DNA of 64,000 nt from Owenia fusiformis. Taxonomy: Eukaryota > Annelida > Polychaeta > Sabellida > Oweniidae. Of this stretch, positions 12,458 to 36,882 are shown one piece after another (position 1 is the stretch's first letter; each line of letters starts with the position of its first letter). Location: the NCBI GenBank assembly GCA_903813345.2, contig CAIIXF020000002.1, positions 24,382,455 to 24,446,454 on the forward strand. The letters run 5' to 3'. Below the pieces are notes generated by a model that worked only from the letters and a program-made list of their open reading frames with translations, had not been told where the DNA came from and did no database searches. Both the position numbers and the translations under genes were made by a program.

Positions 12458-15257
12458 TGGTGCCGAAAATTATCTATTTCTGAATAATGCCCTTAAAGAC
12501 AAGATTGAGGAACGACTAGATTATGAGATAAATAAAGATCTATTAGACTAGTCCAAAAGTGTTAGGTTCACTGGTCAATGTTACCCTGTAACACCCTGTA
12601 ACTATATCAGGAATCCAGAAGGATGCAACTTGCAAGCTCATAGGTCATACATTTCTATCAGTGAGATATTCATTTGCATACAATCAAAGATGCCAGCATG
12701 ATCGTATGTAGAAGTATCAGTACCTCATATTCATTGAATCTAGCTTACTACTATATACGAGCTGGCTGGCATCTGTGCAAATATTCATTCAACATCATAA
12801 AAATCGAAAGTGAAACTGAAATAAATAAAATAATAAAAATCTGAAAATATTCACTTTCAAGACCTATTTCTTCGTGAATACAGGACCAAAATATCAAAAT
12901 CACAGTACAATATTGAAGATCGAAACGCAAACTACGAATAAAACATTGCAATATTGTGATAAACATTGATATTATACCTCATTTCGCACTAAATTCATAT
13001 CCACGTCGGCATGAAGATGTTCATGATGAGGATCCATCTTGGATTTGACGCCACCTATTGACATTTTATTTCGTGATTCATATTTAACATTTCGTGATAC
13101 AATTCTTTTCAGAATCTTGAACCATCTTCAATGGTTTTGATAAAAGAGACATTCACTCACATAATGGGCCTCTTGTGAGTAAGTGTATGTGTTTGGAGGG
13201 GAGGGGAGGGGGTGTAAACACATAAGACTATTGTTATGACATTCTTATGTACCCCCTCCCAAAACTCTCACTCAGGGGGCAATAAGGCACCTGTGCATTC
13301 ACTCAATGGCATTTACAATAAATGTTTTAAACCAATGATATAAGATATACGAAATTCTTTGCCATTACCTTTACAATTTTTGACATTATCCAAAAAGCAA
13401 ATGTCTGCTGCTATATTCAAATAATTATGCATTGATAATGGGAAGTTCTTTCATATACTCAGTGTAAATAAGATCTCTCAAAATAAGGATTACTGTTTGT
13501 TGCGACTATTTAATATGGTAATTTTGTCAAAATCTTTCCTGACATAGGATAACACTGAAATAGTAGCATGTATTCTTTACACCATGGGCATTCAACAGAA
13601 TTATTGAAAGCCCATGTTTACACACATTTTTGGTGGTCAAAATTAAAGCTGGTGCTAAACTAGATTTAAAACATATGTGTATGGTTAAAATATCATGAAT
13701 AAATATTTCACAAAAACAAAAATATAAATTTGTAAATAGTAATTTATTTATTAAAATATTGCAAAGATAACAAGATTTTATTTAATTATTTTACAATGTC
13801 ATACCTTTTATAAACCCTATACATGTAAAAGCATAGTCTGATCAATATCAATACAGCAAATGTCAATGACCCAAATCAGAGGGTCGTGAGTTCAATGCTC
13901 ACAAGGAGCAATTTATTTTTTTCTTCTATCAAATAAAAAAACAAAACAAACAAACAGACGAACAAACACACACACAAGAATGAAATGACATCAACAGAGA
14001 TATATAAAATTCAAATATAACATTATAGCATGACAAACTGATATTGTCAGGCCTGTACAATCTTTTTAGTGGGGGGGGGCACTTTTTTCACAACAAGGGA
14101 GTTCATCTGAACCACCTGAACCCCCTATGTGAATGATATACTAAAATACTTATATCAAAATATTTTAATAGTTCAGAAAAATCAGTGTGTACGTAGCATG
14201 AGAATTGAAGGTGACATTTATGGGGGATTTTAGGATTTATTCCAAAACCTAAATCCCCAATTTGGACGGCACTGAGTGTTATCTTAAGTTATTCTGTATC
14301 ACAGCTTAACATAAAGAGTGTTTTTACTGACAGTTTATCATTTATAAACATTTCTAATTCTAAATATAAAAGTTAGAGGCAAGGCTAACTAATTTTTATG
14401 TTTACTATTATATCCTCTCATTGAAAATATATGCTAAACATATACTTTTATTACTCTTGTTTTGTCTAAATAAGTCACAAGCTAGCCCTGATGTAGATTT
14501 CATTAACATAACAGTCCTATATACATGTACAATCACAACATGGAAAATATCAATCTTAAAAATATCATCAGAATTAATATCTCATATTTAAGGCATTAAT
14601 ATTCAGATTTACACATGGCCCTAACAAATATCTTTATTTGAGCTAACTCTTCATTTATTTACATGAAGAAATTAACAATTCTAAGTGCATGTGCACCTGA
14701 CTATATAAAATCATTCACAGTATGGTCTCGTCCTACTGTAAATATCCATGCGAAGAATATTTCCAGAGGTATTATCATCTTAAGACATTTACATGACAGA
14801 ATGCATGTTACCACCTGTTTACAATTACAAAATTGTAACAACCGTTACAGATGCTTTATGCCAGTCACAAATAGACAAAATTAACAGTTACACTTGTTAT
14901 ATCGAAGGTTTCGTCTCTGTGAACAGATTCATTCAAATAACATTACTAACATATTTATAATGTTTCTATGGCAACGTTGGAATGTTTTATCATTTCAATT
15001 TGATTGTAAAGTAACAACTTTGTGTCTGGTATAAATGGCACTTTTTATTGTTTTCCATAATACGTATGTAAATATTGCTCGAATAAATTCCTTTGTACAA
15101 TATAGTTTTTGTCTTCATTCCTGGAATTTTTTTTGGTTTCTCTCATTTCTTTCTGACTTTACCTTTAAAACAAAACAAATGTAATTTTTCCAATCTAAAA
15201 CTACATACTGTAAGGGACCAAGTCAATATCTTAATGTTTTTTAAATGTAATTATTAA
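12458..15257. other. No gene seen
   Basis: Low-GC unique-looking sequence. A degenerate tRNA-like B box (GTGAGTTCAATGCTCAC near 13886-13902) followed by a T-rich run suggests an old SINE. The small open frames have no coding character. Confidence 0.45.
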
Positions 15258-16042
15258 CTAGATAACGGCAACTCCCAACGAACAAAATATCAATTACCGA
15301 ATTCCAATCAATTATACTCATTACTTTGGTTGAAAATGAAAAAATTAGATTTTAGAATTGCGAATTCCTGCAAAGCAGCCATTTTGAATTTTCTGAGGTA
15401 CAAATCTGAAAAATAATACCATAATTGTGATCTACTCCAAAATTCCTTCAATTTGAGTATAATATAGCCATACCTTGAAGGGATCGAAAAATTATTGCGA
15501 AATCGTACATTAGACGGCCATTTTGAATTTTACGAGGCTCCAATCAGAAAAAAGATACAATATTTGCAATCTACTCTTAATTGCCTTTCATTTGAGTATA
15601 ATAAAGCTATACTTCAGAAAGATCTAAAAATTAGCGAAAATTTCTGTTTTCCTGTCCCCCCATACATGGCCCCTGGGGGTCAGGATGAAAAACACGGAAT
15701 ATATGTGAAATATATAAATGTTGTGAATACACTACCAAAATTTCAAACAATAATAATAATTACTTTGGTTTAGAATGAAAAATTTATGATTTTTGTGAAA
15801 AAGTCCCGTCATTTTTAAAGCGGCGGCCATCTTGAAAATTTTTTTTTTGCGTAAAACTATTCACCAATATACATCTTTCCACTAAATATGAAGAAAATCT
15901 GTCGACTAGTATTTGAGTTATCTTCCGGACAGACGGACTGACGGACTGACGGACTGACTGACTGACGGACTGACAGACTGACGGACAGACGGACGGACGG
16001 AGGGCTTCACTATATCCCTAACGAACTTCGTTCGTTGGGATA
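15258..16042 (+). repeat. GCCATTTT-family repeat, copy A
   Basis: It starts ACGGCAACTCCCAACGAA. Tandem modules containing GGCCATTTTGAATTTT follow, then GTATTTGAGTTATC, a GGACTGACGGAC tract (15933-15999), and a terminal hairpin, ATCCCTAACGAAC/GTTCGTTGGGAT, ending in AATAAC. Apparent ORFs inside are not supported as genes. Confidence 0.75.
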
Positions 16043-16664
16043 ATAACATTTGATACTGACCTCCTTTCCCCACAAATGTACATAATTAAACATTTATTTA
16101 CTTCCATTAAACAATGTTTCGCAGTATAAAAATGAAATGAGCTTAGCAATTGTAACCATGCATCAATCATGGGCGTAGCGCTATTTTTCTAAGTAGTACC
16201 CCACCACGGGAGCCCTCATGGGAGCAAGAGTTGAGAGAAGCAAAAAAGCATTTAGGGGGTCTTCGGGGTTCTCCCCCTAGGAAAATTTTGAAATTTGGTT
16301 GTATTTGGAGCGAATTTGAAACCATCTGGTACGCCTGTGCGTACCCAGCGTACCAATTGTTACGCCCATGTCAATATACTATGTCCTTTATGTCAGTATG
16401 TAATAGTGATATGTTAGTTATTATCTACATATTGCACAATCTATAGGTCATATCGTCATGTAATGTGTAAACATATTTTTTAGCACACAAGTGGAAATCT
16501 ATGTAAAATTCTATTGGTCGGAAATACTTGCTAATCTAATCATCCTGAGAAAATAATTTTTCAAACTGGAATGTCAGTAATTATTCAGAAATAATTTTGA
16601 GCATGTTTCCGCAATTTGGTTTCTTTTATCGAGAAAATATTTCTTCAAGATTTTTCACATTTGT

Positions 16665-28369
<11,705 letters not shown>

Positions 28370-30221
28370 TTCAAAAAAACTTTCAAATCATATGGAGGAA
28401 TTCAAGGTCGAATTTTGTGAAACGAAATCATTATTTCTTGCGCATACCTCCTGCGCATCTAAACAGGAAGTGCATAAATAATTTTGAAAATCTCGATATA
28501 GTTGCAAATTCAATGGAATATTAGGGAAACCCAAAATAGGTATGCATTTCCTATGATTTATTATTAAAGTTTATTAAACAAATGTGGTACTCGCACATTT
28601 TCTTGTCAAAATGATGAGTAACACTTCCAAGATAAGTTGTTTACAAAATTTGATTTTTTTAGATTTATTTTTAAATTTTGCCACGATGGCCATACACAAA
28701 TTCATCACTTACAGTGAATCAGGGTAGTTTTTATTTTATCCCTTGTATGTTACATTATTACAAGGGAAGTCATAACCTTGCAGTCGTTGAAACGCCTACA
28801 GTCTGAGGCAGTGAAAATGTATGCCTACCAAACCTAAAAAGTTGCAATCGAACATGGGCTTTCAATTCTAGTTGAAAGCCTATGAATCAAATGACCACAG
28901 TCCTGACCACAGTGCTATTTATACAGAAAATGCATCTCAATCTCTTCATGTTGGGAAGAAAACTGTGCTCTATGCATGTACTGTAGTCAACGTTTCTATT
29001 GAAACTTACTGCCATATAATTTTACCAGGATTGGAAACAGGAATTCCAAAAAAGTTACCCTGTTTTATTTCCCTATTCTCACCTTAATTAGCTCATCTTG
29101 GTGACTTGAACTTAATTATAACTGTAATTGTATCTATTAGCCTCATTTGACTGTTTCTTGTTTACTGGTAAGATCCAGTCAGAGTTTTGGCAATGGATGA
29201 CGTTTTTCAGAATTATGTACATCAGTCTATACAATTACCAATGTAATAGCACGTTATGATCACGTGATGAAACACAAGAACACGTTTTCCAAGAGTTAAC
29301 CAATGATGCCTGTTAATGAAGAGGTGATCACGTGACCTTCTGCCAAAGCTCTGGTTGCTTGACTCAAGTCTGTGGCTTTACAGTATATGCATGCGATTCA
29401 AACATATGCAATTTCAATCCCTCTGTAATTTTTATTCAGATATGCCAAATCAATCAGCTTAGAGTATCAGTCACAGGAAGTAACCCCCCTTTCTTATGTT
29501 CTCTATGTTCATAAAAGTGAATGTATGAGGAAAAGGATGACTTACTCACCATGAGTGCGTTAATTCAAGGAGGATTGGATCCCAGAGTTCCAACTTGATA
29601 TTTTTAATCTCCAAGCAGTTGTTCAGTGCTGATGTTGTTCAGTTCTATGGCAAAGTTTGCATGAATTAACTGCAAGGAGAATGACTGACATTCTAGTGAG
29701 CTTGACCGATATAGGCGACAACATTGAAATTGTCGTTATTTTCTGACATTATAAGTACGGTGTAACTATAAATTCATTATTCAGATAACAAACTGACAAT
29801 ACTTAGCATTGTTTTTTAATTTTGAGCCTAATTTATAAAAAAATTGGATTCAAAAGCATTCATGCATGGTACAACATTGAAAATACTTGTACAGATCCTG
29901 ATAATGTACCTGGGATCCACCTGGGATGTTTACAGGTTAGTACATGCATGAATGCTTTTAGATTTCCAATAATGACACCATAACATAAAACCATAACTTA
30001 GTTTTCAGTAACAATATAAAGCCAGAAATCGATCAAGATGTATAGCTATGCAAAGACATCACCTCCTGTATTGCCACCAAGTTCCCCAGTTCCATCCACT
30101 ATAGTTTACACAGAGAGGCCATCTTCACCAAACCCAAGGCTTTCTTCACTTTCTAGATTGAACTTTTCATAACACCATAACTTTGTTTTCAGTAACAACA
30201 TAAAGCCAGAAATCGATCAAC
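28370..30221. promoter_or_regulatory. Divergent TMEM144/UNC50 intergenic region
   Basis: It separates two start codons that face away from each other. It contains two palindromic E-boxes, TCACGTGA at 29260-29267 and ATCACGTGAC at 29327-29336, a CCAAT at 29300-29304, and the candidate TMEM144 non-coding exon donor at 29550/29549. The second E-box differs by one base from the CLEAR element recognised by TFEB/MITF-type factors. The transcription start sites were not resolved. Confidence 0.4.
30001..30140 (+). pseudogene. UNC50: Partial duplicate of UNC50 exon 1
   Basis: It starts with the same GTTTTCAGTAACA acceptor region and ATG (30038), and reads MYSYAKTSPPVLPPSS and on to SPNPR. It then leaves the homology and stops within ten codons. 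There is no donor at the break. The start codon of the real exon is 184 bp further on. Confidence 0.8.
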
Positions 30222-30370
30222 ATGTATAGCTATGCAAAGACGTCACCTCCTGTTTCGCCACCAAGTTCCCCAGTTCCATCCACTATAGTTTACACAGAGA
30301 GGCCATCTTCACCAAACCCAAGACAACAAGCAAGACTGACAGCAAGTTCAAAGAGATACAAGTATTTAAG
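30222..30370 (+). CDS. UNC50: UNC50 coding exon 1
   Basis: The ATG at 30222 opens MYSYAKTSPPVSPPSSPVPS, and the exon ends at SSKRYKYLR in phase 2. An acceptor-like GTTTTCAG precedes the ATG at about 30184-30191, which suggests a separate 5' non-coding exon. A truncated copy of this exon lies 184 bp upstream (30001-30140). Confidence 0.85.
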
Positions 30371-33300
30371 GTAATCTAACAAATCCTGTACTTCTACTTA
30401 ATTTTGTGGCCATTTTACTCTGGCAGATCTGCCAAATTGTTAAAGTCCGCCAAATTTATGAAGCCGCCAAATTCCCATTTAATTTTAGTACTATGTTATA
30501 TATACCATTAGTAATACAATATTGCAAGTCCGCCAAATTAAGTAGCAGTCAAATGTTCAAAACAGCAAATCCGGCAAAATAAGTAGCGCCAAATTAAGTA
30601 GACGTCCCGATAGACGTACAGTACATGAAAGCGTCATCTAGTGATTAAGTCAAGGGCCTTCTTCATGTTATCGCATTGTTGTTCGTAGATGTTGTTTCTC
30701 AATCTCTCTTATGGTATAAGAACTTGTCTGTTTCAGTTAAAAATACCCAAAATCTCAATTATTGCAACATCTTGGACAACCATTTTTCATGCACATATTT
30801 TTGATGTTTTTCACTTGCTGACTTGTTCACATGTTGATATCTTATTTTCAGGCGTATATGGAAGTTTAAGCAAATGGACTTTGAGTTTGCATTTTGGCAA
30901 ATGCTCTATCTATTCTATTCACCACAAAAAGTCTACAGAAATTTCCAGTATCGAAAACGTAAATATTTTATTTGTTGTATTATTTCAAACCTGACATAAG
31001 TATTTAAAATTTCAATAACAAATGTAAGGGTAAAGAACAATTACACCTCCCAATGTATAAATATCAAGGTTGGGAACCACCCCCCCCCCCCTAAAAAAGT
31101 TAAGCTTTATCTATCAGTGGAGACGATGGGCTCAATTGCCGTATCATATTGCAATTGAACAACGATACGGCAATTGCCGTATCGTCTTATTTTAATTCCA
31201 AACGCGCATGTCTAGCAACTCAGCGCTATTAAAGCATAATACGGCAATTGCCGTATCTTGCGTCAATTTTATTAAGAGTATTTATTTTTTATTATCGCCC
31301 AAATACAACAGCCCTGGAAGGTCTATTAACACAACTCAAGCAAATATTATAATTCGAAATTCAATTTTACGCTGGTTTAAATTAAAACGTCATTTTTATA
31401 CTTCCTAGGCTCCAGCATAGTGCAATACTTAAATCAATACTGCGCTTAAGACTGAAACACCGATCTTTGAAATACATTTTTATTTCTATTGAAAGTATGA
31501 TGTTTGATATCTCAAACGCACTGAGACAACCGATTTTACTTTGGATAAACAATATTCAAAATTAGGTTTAGCATTTAAATCACTGATTTTTAATTACGAA
31601 AATAGACTGAACCTAGTATCAACAAGATATATCAATTATTAGTCAGATATTTAATCAAAACATTGTCGATTATACTATGCGATACTGTTTATTTGCGATA
31701 TGAAATCTGTGAAAGATTCAGTTAAAAAGATTTTTCCTTGGGAAATGGGAAGGAAAGGGAAATGGTAGAATATTTGTCATTATCCACGAAAAAACAAAAC
31801 TTAGTAGATCTATTGCCCGTGGTAGATCGCTATAAAAACGTTCTTGGCAGTCTAATGTGCATGAAGGTATATAGTTGCGTGGATTCCGTGAAAGTACACG
31901 TAACGATTCATTCCTGTATGAAGTATGCTGAAACGGCCGAGATCTGCTTATATATTGATACATGCGCGGCCTTGACAGAGCAAACCTACTAACCCACATA
32001 CGTGTGCTACTAACCTAGATACGTCTAGCTAATTTGCATAATGTTGTTGCAGTCTGAATCCACTTTCTGGCTCTAAACTGGCTGTTTAAAAAATGGCATT
32101 TATTAGTCTATAACTCTGCTATTAGTTGACAGATTTCGGAATAAATAAGACCATGGTTATGCTCGGAACTAAAGCTTTCTGATGGTTCCACTTTGTAGTG
32201 ACCAAATTGCGAGAAAACTGAGGAAATAGAAGGTAAAGGCGATTTCTCGAATTCCAAGTTTCAATAAGAAATCCTGCGTTCTGATTGGCTGGCTTTCTAG
32301 CAGTCCCGATCCACTTTAGCTCTCCAAACTCGCCGTTTTAGAAATGACACTTTTCGGTCTTTTTCTCCGCCATTTCTCGGTCGATTTCTAAAAGCATAAT
32401 GTCATAGTGAAGCTGACAAAACCAGCTTCCCGATTGTATCACTTTTGAAGCGATCCATGTGCAATAGATAGGTGGAATTCGAGCGTGAAAAAGTTTCTCC
32501 ATAATCGAAGATTCACTTGAGAAATACTGAGGAATCGGGCATTCTGATTGGTCAGTTTTCCTGCATTCTCAAGTCACTTTCCCGACTCTTTTTTTTTTTT
32601 TTTTTTTTTTATTAAAATCAATGTAACATATTTACAGGTTTTAGTGGCTATGACCCCCAAGAGGGAGTATTAGGTGCCACATAATGGTATTTACAATGAT
32701 TTGTTAAATATTATAAAAAGTGTACATGTTATTTTGTAAAGTATGATCTTGTACATAATTGAGAAAATAAAGTGATTTAATGAAAATGATTAAAGGTCTC
32801 TTCTACAATAACAGGTGCAACAATAAAATGTGTAGAGTAAGAGAAAATATAATATCAAAATTACAATATTAAGTATTATGATATGATAACATCTGATGAG
32901 ATTGTGCAGTAGTTCAAGGAACTACTCCTCTAAACTGAGTTTCTAGAAATGGCACTTGCTACTTGGTTTTGTTTCTGGGCGAATTGGTTGCTGGACGAAA
33001 TTATCCAGGCAGCATTGTCCGTCTGAGAACAATGGTAATGCGAACGGTACTTAGTACTTTGAACGCGATCTAGTAATGACTTAAAGCCGAGACTTTTATA
33101 CCTAAAACGTCAGTGTAAAGGATGAATCAAACCCAAAATGCATGCAGAAAGACGATGTTATTTATAAAAACGATAAAATTAAAATGAAAACCTGTCTGGT
33201 TTCATGTTATTCTCGCCTCTGGAATGTCTGAAGAGCACCTTAACCCCCAAAGTACGTTTTTGTCTTTTGCCTAAAATAAGTGAAACTTTGAGAACCCACG

Positions 33301-36192
33301 GGAGTAATTGCACACGGCAGAATTTAAATGCACGCGAGGAAAAGTTTATTTTATATATGTTCTTCTAATATCAATAAAAAAATTCATGCCATCTCTTTAT
33401 TTAATATTGCCGAAATTAAGTACAAGGAGGGTCTGTTGCAATTTCACAATTTCAGGGATTTCAGGTTGTAATCGGCCCTTGTGCACTGGAGTAGAAATAA
33501 ACGATATCTAGGACAAAATATTTCATGTCATTAAATTTAAACCCCCTATTTATGGAAAATACTTTAAAATTGTACTTACTATGGATGTTATATGATTTAA
33601 TATGAATTTGAAGTCCGGAATTGTTTAGATTTTTAAAAGATAACCGTTATTACAAATAATGACGTTCTATACGGCAATTGCCGTATCGCCGTTCAAATGC
33701 AGTATGATACGGCAATCGAGCCCATCGTCTCCACTGTCTATTCGATTCAATTGTATCCTTGAGCTGACATTGTCTTATCTAAAAATTGATGAATTTTATT
33801 GGTCTATTCCAGAGACAAAGGACCAATGGGCAAGAGATGATCCAGCCTTCCTAGTGCTTCTGAGTTTCTGGCTGTGTGGTAGGTCTATGTCTCAATCTTT
33901 AAAAGTCATTAGTATTAAAATGACTATAGCTTGACATATTCAACTATAAAAATGATGATAACATTTAAAGTATAAAACAAGCAAACAAAAAACTTGGATA
34001 TACTAAATTGTTTTTCTCTGAAGAAATGAATAAAGTTGTTTTAAGTTATAAAAACAATATTTTTATTTACAGCTTCTTCGATAGGGTTCTCCATTGTGAT
34101 TGGCCTTTCCTTCCTCAATTTCTGGAAGTTCCTAATCTGGGTGATATTTGTAGACTGTATCGGGGTTGGTCTCCTGATAGCAACATGTTTCTGGTGAGTA
34201 ATGTAAAATGTAAATGTATTAAACATTTTATCATACCTAAAAAGGGTACTGTATTGTCATTGGCTGGGAGGATGGGCAACTGCGTTTTCACTTTTCATGT
34301 ATGTGCATTTCTAGGCAATCTGCTAGATGGGTTGATTTAAAATTTACAGAAGTGTTTCTTGATATGGAAATCTAGATTTGATTAGTTTTTTTCAACTTGC
34401 CAAGGTGGTTTGAACTTGGTTAGTTCATCTAGTTTGAAGAGTGCGGCACCAGTGCATGAAATACTTTTACATATTTCCTTATTAATTTAATACTGTAAAC
34501 CTGTATATCTGAACACTTCTCCGATCGATCGGCCGGCGCCCGCCTGACTGAGTGTTTTGTTCAATATTGTATTCAATTTTGAACAAAATACTCAATCGGC
34601 CGGGCGCCGTAGTGAAAATAGGAACAAATGGGACCAAGGCATAAACTGGGCACTTCTCAGTATGAATATTTCCAATTTTGTAATATCCCATAGACTCCCT
34701 TGTTGAAGAATCCTTGAAATGTGGTCTCAGTGGTGTTTAGATTAGACTGGCTTTACTCCATGTTAAAGTGTTCTCTGCCAGTCAGGGGCTAGTGTTAAAG
34801 TTGGGTTACACATTATATGTACATTAATGATTTCTATTGTATTCTCAGGTTTATTGCGAACAAATACCTGAAAGCGTCATCTAGTCAGGGGCCAGAGGTA
34901 GAGTGGGGGTATGCCTTTGATGTTCATCTCAACGCTTTCTTCCCCCTTCTTATGATACTGCATGTCCTTCAGCTAGTATTCTTACATCGTAAGTCGATTT
35001 TTATTAACCTCTTGACTACCTGAAGTGACGAGATTTCTCGTCACCTCAGAAATGACCTTGAAACCCAGAGTGACAAGAAAATCCGTCACAAATTTTTTCA
35101 CTAAAATTGTTCTTATTTGAACAATTTTCATCCAATTTACACAAAAATTGTTTTAAAATGTGCAGAAATGTTCTCTGCCGTCTAAAGTAACTAAGTTGAT
35201 CTTCTATAGTTGTATAGGTATGTAGTAAAATGTCGAATGGTGGCAAAAATGAAAAATTCTCTGGTTTCAACTGATTTTAGAGCCTGGGATTCAACAGGTT
35301 AAATGTCATATTGAATATACAGGGTGACCATAAAGTAAACATACAAATGCTCTAATTTTAAGATATTTTAATGTTAAAATGAAATTGCGACAAATTGTAG
35401 ACATTATAGGAATATATCCTATGTAATATGTAGGTCAAATTATATCATAATTGTTACTTAGATTTACAATAATATATATTACCCCCTCCCACCTGCATAA
35501 TTTTTGGTTATTTGTTTCAGCCATTATAAACAAAGAATACTTTATTGGAACACTTCTTGGAAATACAATGTGGCTGTTTGCGATAGGATACTACATTTAT
35601 ATTACCTTCCTGGGATACAGTGGTGAGAGTTTTCAGTAGTTTTTTATTTATATCTGTAACCATAGTAACTGTAGCATATGGTTCAGAGCCTTCCATGAGA
35701 TTTTTTAGGAACAAATTGTGAAATCCAAAGCAGTCACAGTTGAATTATTTCTCACTCCATTGAATGCATTTGCTAGCAATCACACTACAGCTTTGTAGTC
35801 AGACAGACTGTGAACTCCCATTGCACATTGTTAAATCAAAGTTAAATCAAGTCTCAAAAGATGCATGAGGATATTAAAGGCCAGAAGTTCCACTTGAGAT
35901 GTATGACTGCTTCAAAATAAACATTTCTAAAGATATTTGTCACTTTTTGACAAATTAAAAGATAAAGAAGGAAACAGGAGAATCTGGAAAAAAGGAGAGA
36001 GTACTACTGTACTTAAAATGCTTATTGATATTTTTATTATCCTTTTCAGCATTACCATTTTTAAAGAAGACGCAGGTGCTATTGTACCCTATGACAGGTG
36101 TTGCCATCTTCTATCTACTCACACTCATTCTCAACTGGAACTTGAGTAAAGGACTCTGTAACTTTTACCACTACAGAGTCTACTCACCATAG
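30222..36192 (+). CDS. UNC50: UNC50 homologue, 7 coding exons
   Basis: The coding exons are 30222-30370, 30852-30958, 33813-33878, 34073-34193, 34849-34988, 35521-35622 and 36050-36192. They give 828 nt, or 275 residues plus stop, with all GT-AG junctions in phase. The family length is about 260. Diagnostic stretches are MDFEFAFWQMLYLFYSPQKV, DQWARDDPAFLVLLSFWLC, VEWGYAFDVHLNAFFPLL, NKEYFIGTLLGNTMW and YITFLGYSALPFL. UNC50 is a five-pass Golgi/ER membrane protein, known in worms for nicotinic-receptor trafficking. The N-terminal ~50 residues are Pro/Ser-rich and less conserved. A possible poly(A) signal is at 38174-38179. The gene is divergent from TMEM144 and convergent with calnexin. Confidence 0.95.
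30852..30958 (+). CDS. UNC50: UNC50 coding exon 2
   Basis: Encodes IWKFKQMDFEFAFWQ, then MLYLFYSPQKVYRNFQYRK, the start of TM1 in the family. The acceptor is TTTTCAG; the donor C|GTAAAT is weak but phase-correct. The 2.85-kb downstream intron holds the inverted-repeat element 31115-33736. Confidence 0.92.
31115..33736. mobile_element. 2.6-kb inverted-repeat transposon with a palindrome array, in UNC50 intron 2
   Basis: Terminal inverted repeats of about 45 bp begin CAGTGGAGACGATGGGCTC at 31115 and end at 33736. The flanks repeat TCTAT (31110-31114 and 33737-33741), a 5-bp duplication. Close to both ends the palindrome ATACGGCAATTGCCGTAT occurs whole near 31164, 31241 and 33670, and as half sites in the terminal repeats. 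No transposase-sized frame is present. Superfamily uncertain; a 5-bp duplication occurs in Transib and some hAT groups. Confidence 0.75.
32589..32926 (-). mobile_element. Poly(A)-tailed 3' fragment of a retrotransposon
   Basis: A run of more than 20 T (a poly(A) tail on the minus strand) is followed by about 310 bp that interrupts a degenerate local repeat. The repeat resumes at 32927 (CTCTAAACTGAG), as compared with the uninterrupted unit near 32320. This is a truncated LINE or processed insertion nested in the 2.6-kb element. Confidence 0.5.
33813..33878 (+). CDS. UNC50: UNC50 coding exon 3
   Basis: A 66-nt exon encoding TKDQWARDDPAF, then LVLLSFWLC. The TKDQWARDDPAF block is nearly invariant in UNC50. 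The acceptor is TTCCAG and the donor GTG|GTAGGT. Confidence 0.94.
34073..34193 (+). CDS. UNC50: UNC50 coding exon 4
   Basis: Encodes two membrane segments, SSIGFSIVIGLSFLNFWKF and LIWVIFVDCIGVGLLIATCF. The acceptor is TTTACAG and the donor CTG|GTGAGT, leaving phase 2. Confidence 0.93.
34511..34640. mobile_element. Short palindromic MITE, second copy (UNC50 intron 4)
   Basis: It shares ATCGGCCGGCGCC, GAGTGTTTTGTTCAA and TTTTGAACAAAATACTCAAT with the 23.2-kb copy, in the same order. The flanks are more decayed. Confidence 0.55.
34849..34988 (+). CDS. UNC50: UNC50 coding exon 5
   Basis: Encodes FIANKYLKASSSQGP, then EVEWGYAFDVHLNAFFPLLM, then ILHVLQLVFLH. The VEWGYAFDVHLNAFFP block is the most conserved part of the family. 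The acceptor is TCTCAG and the donor CATC|GTAAGT. Confidence 0.94.
35004..35302. mobile_element. TTAA-bounded MITE, piggyBac-like, in UNC50 intron 5
   Basis: It is bounded by TTAA at both ends, with inner TTAACCTCTTGA and TCAACAGGTTAA as imperfect inverted repeats. A truncated relative sits at 17002-17240 and shares TTAACCTCTTGACTACC, AACCCAGAGTGA and GAACAATTTTCATCCAAT. TTAA targets and CCY termini are typical of piggyBac-type elements. Confidence 0.55.
35521..35622 (+). CDS. UNC50: UNC50 coding exon 6
   Basis: Encodes IINKEYFIGTLLGNTMW, then LFAIGYYIYITFLGYS. The acceptor is TTGTTTCAG and the donor AGTG|GTGAGA, continuing in phase from exon 5. Confidence 0.94.
36050..36192 (+). CDS. UNC50: UNC50 terminal coding exon
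   Basis: Encodes LPFLKKTQVLLYPMTGVA, then IFYLLTLILNWNLSKGLCNF, then YHYRVYSP and TAG at 36190-36192. It matches the conserved C-terminus, including CxFYxYRV. Confidence 0.94.
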
Positions 36193-36882
36193 TAACAGAC
36201 TAGATAGGTGATGCACCAGTGAAATGAATAACTGGTTGTATACTTAGTGGGAAGCTTTGAGATGAAACTCAGTACATGTAATGTATTTTGGGATAAAAGG
36301 ACAAAAAGGCATTGCAAGGACAATAGAGAATTTAAGAATATCATTTTTGGAACTTCAATCAAAGCATCCCAGCATACTATCTCACAAATACCATTTAGTC
36401 TGATTTGTTTCAAGATATACTGAAAAATATATAAGGCAATTGACCCATTATTTCAGAAAGCACAAAAAGTTACAGTAGCATATCTTTGGTAAAGAATAAC
36501 ATTGCTCATATCAATATTTGGATATGGACTTCAGTGATTGTTGATTTTTCAGGTTCCTTAGCTTTTTTTCAAATTCTGAAGTTTAAATGAAGACTGTCGA
36601 AGTTGGATGATGTCTTAAAATTACATTCACGTCTAAGTTAGACCAAATATTCAAAATTGCTCACCTATATCAAAAAGTACCAGATTGATCTTATTTTTGT
36701 GATTTTAAGTTTTTGCATCATAGTTAGAATTTGAGCACTACTTCAAGGCTACAAGTGATTGCTATGCTATACACATGTGATGTACATGTAATGTGGATAA
36801 TTAGTATTTTTTCTTATACATGTTTATGTATAAACACCTGAACACTATATATACTCTATATAGTCATCAAAGTATATTTTAT

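Noticed and set aside
13857-13920. Second tRNA-like sequence with GTGAGTTCAATGCTCAC
   Set aside because: The B box is degenerate and no D arm or acceptor stem is visible; at most an old SINE fragment.
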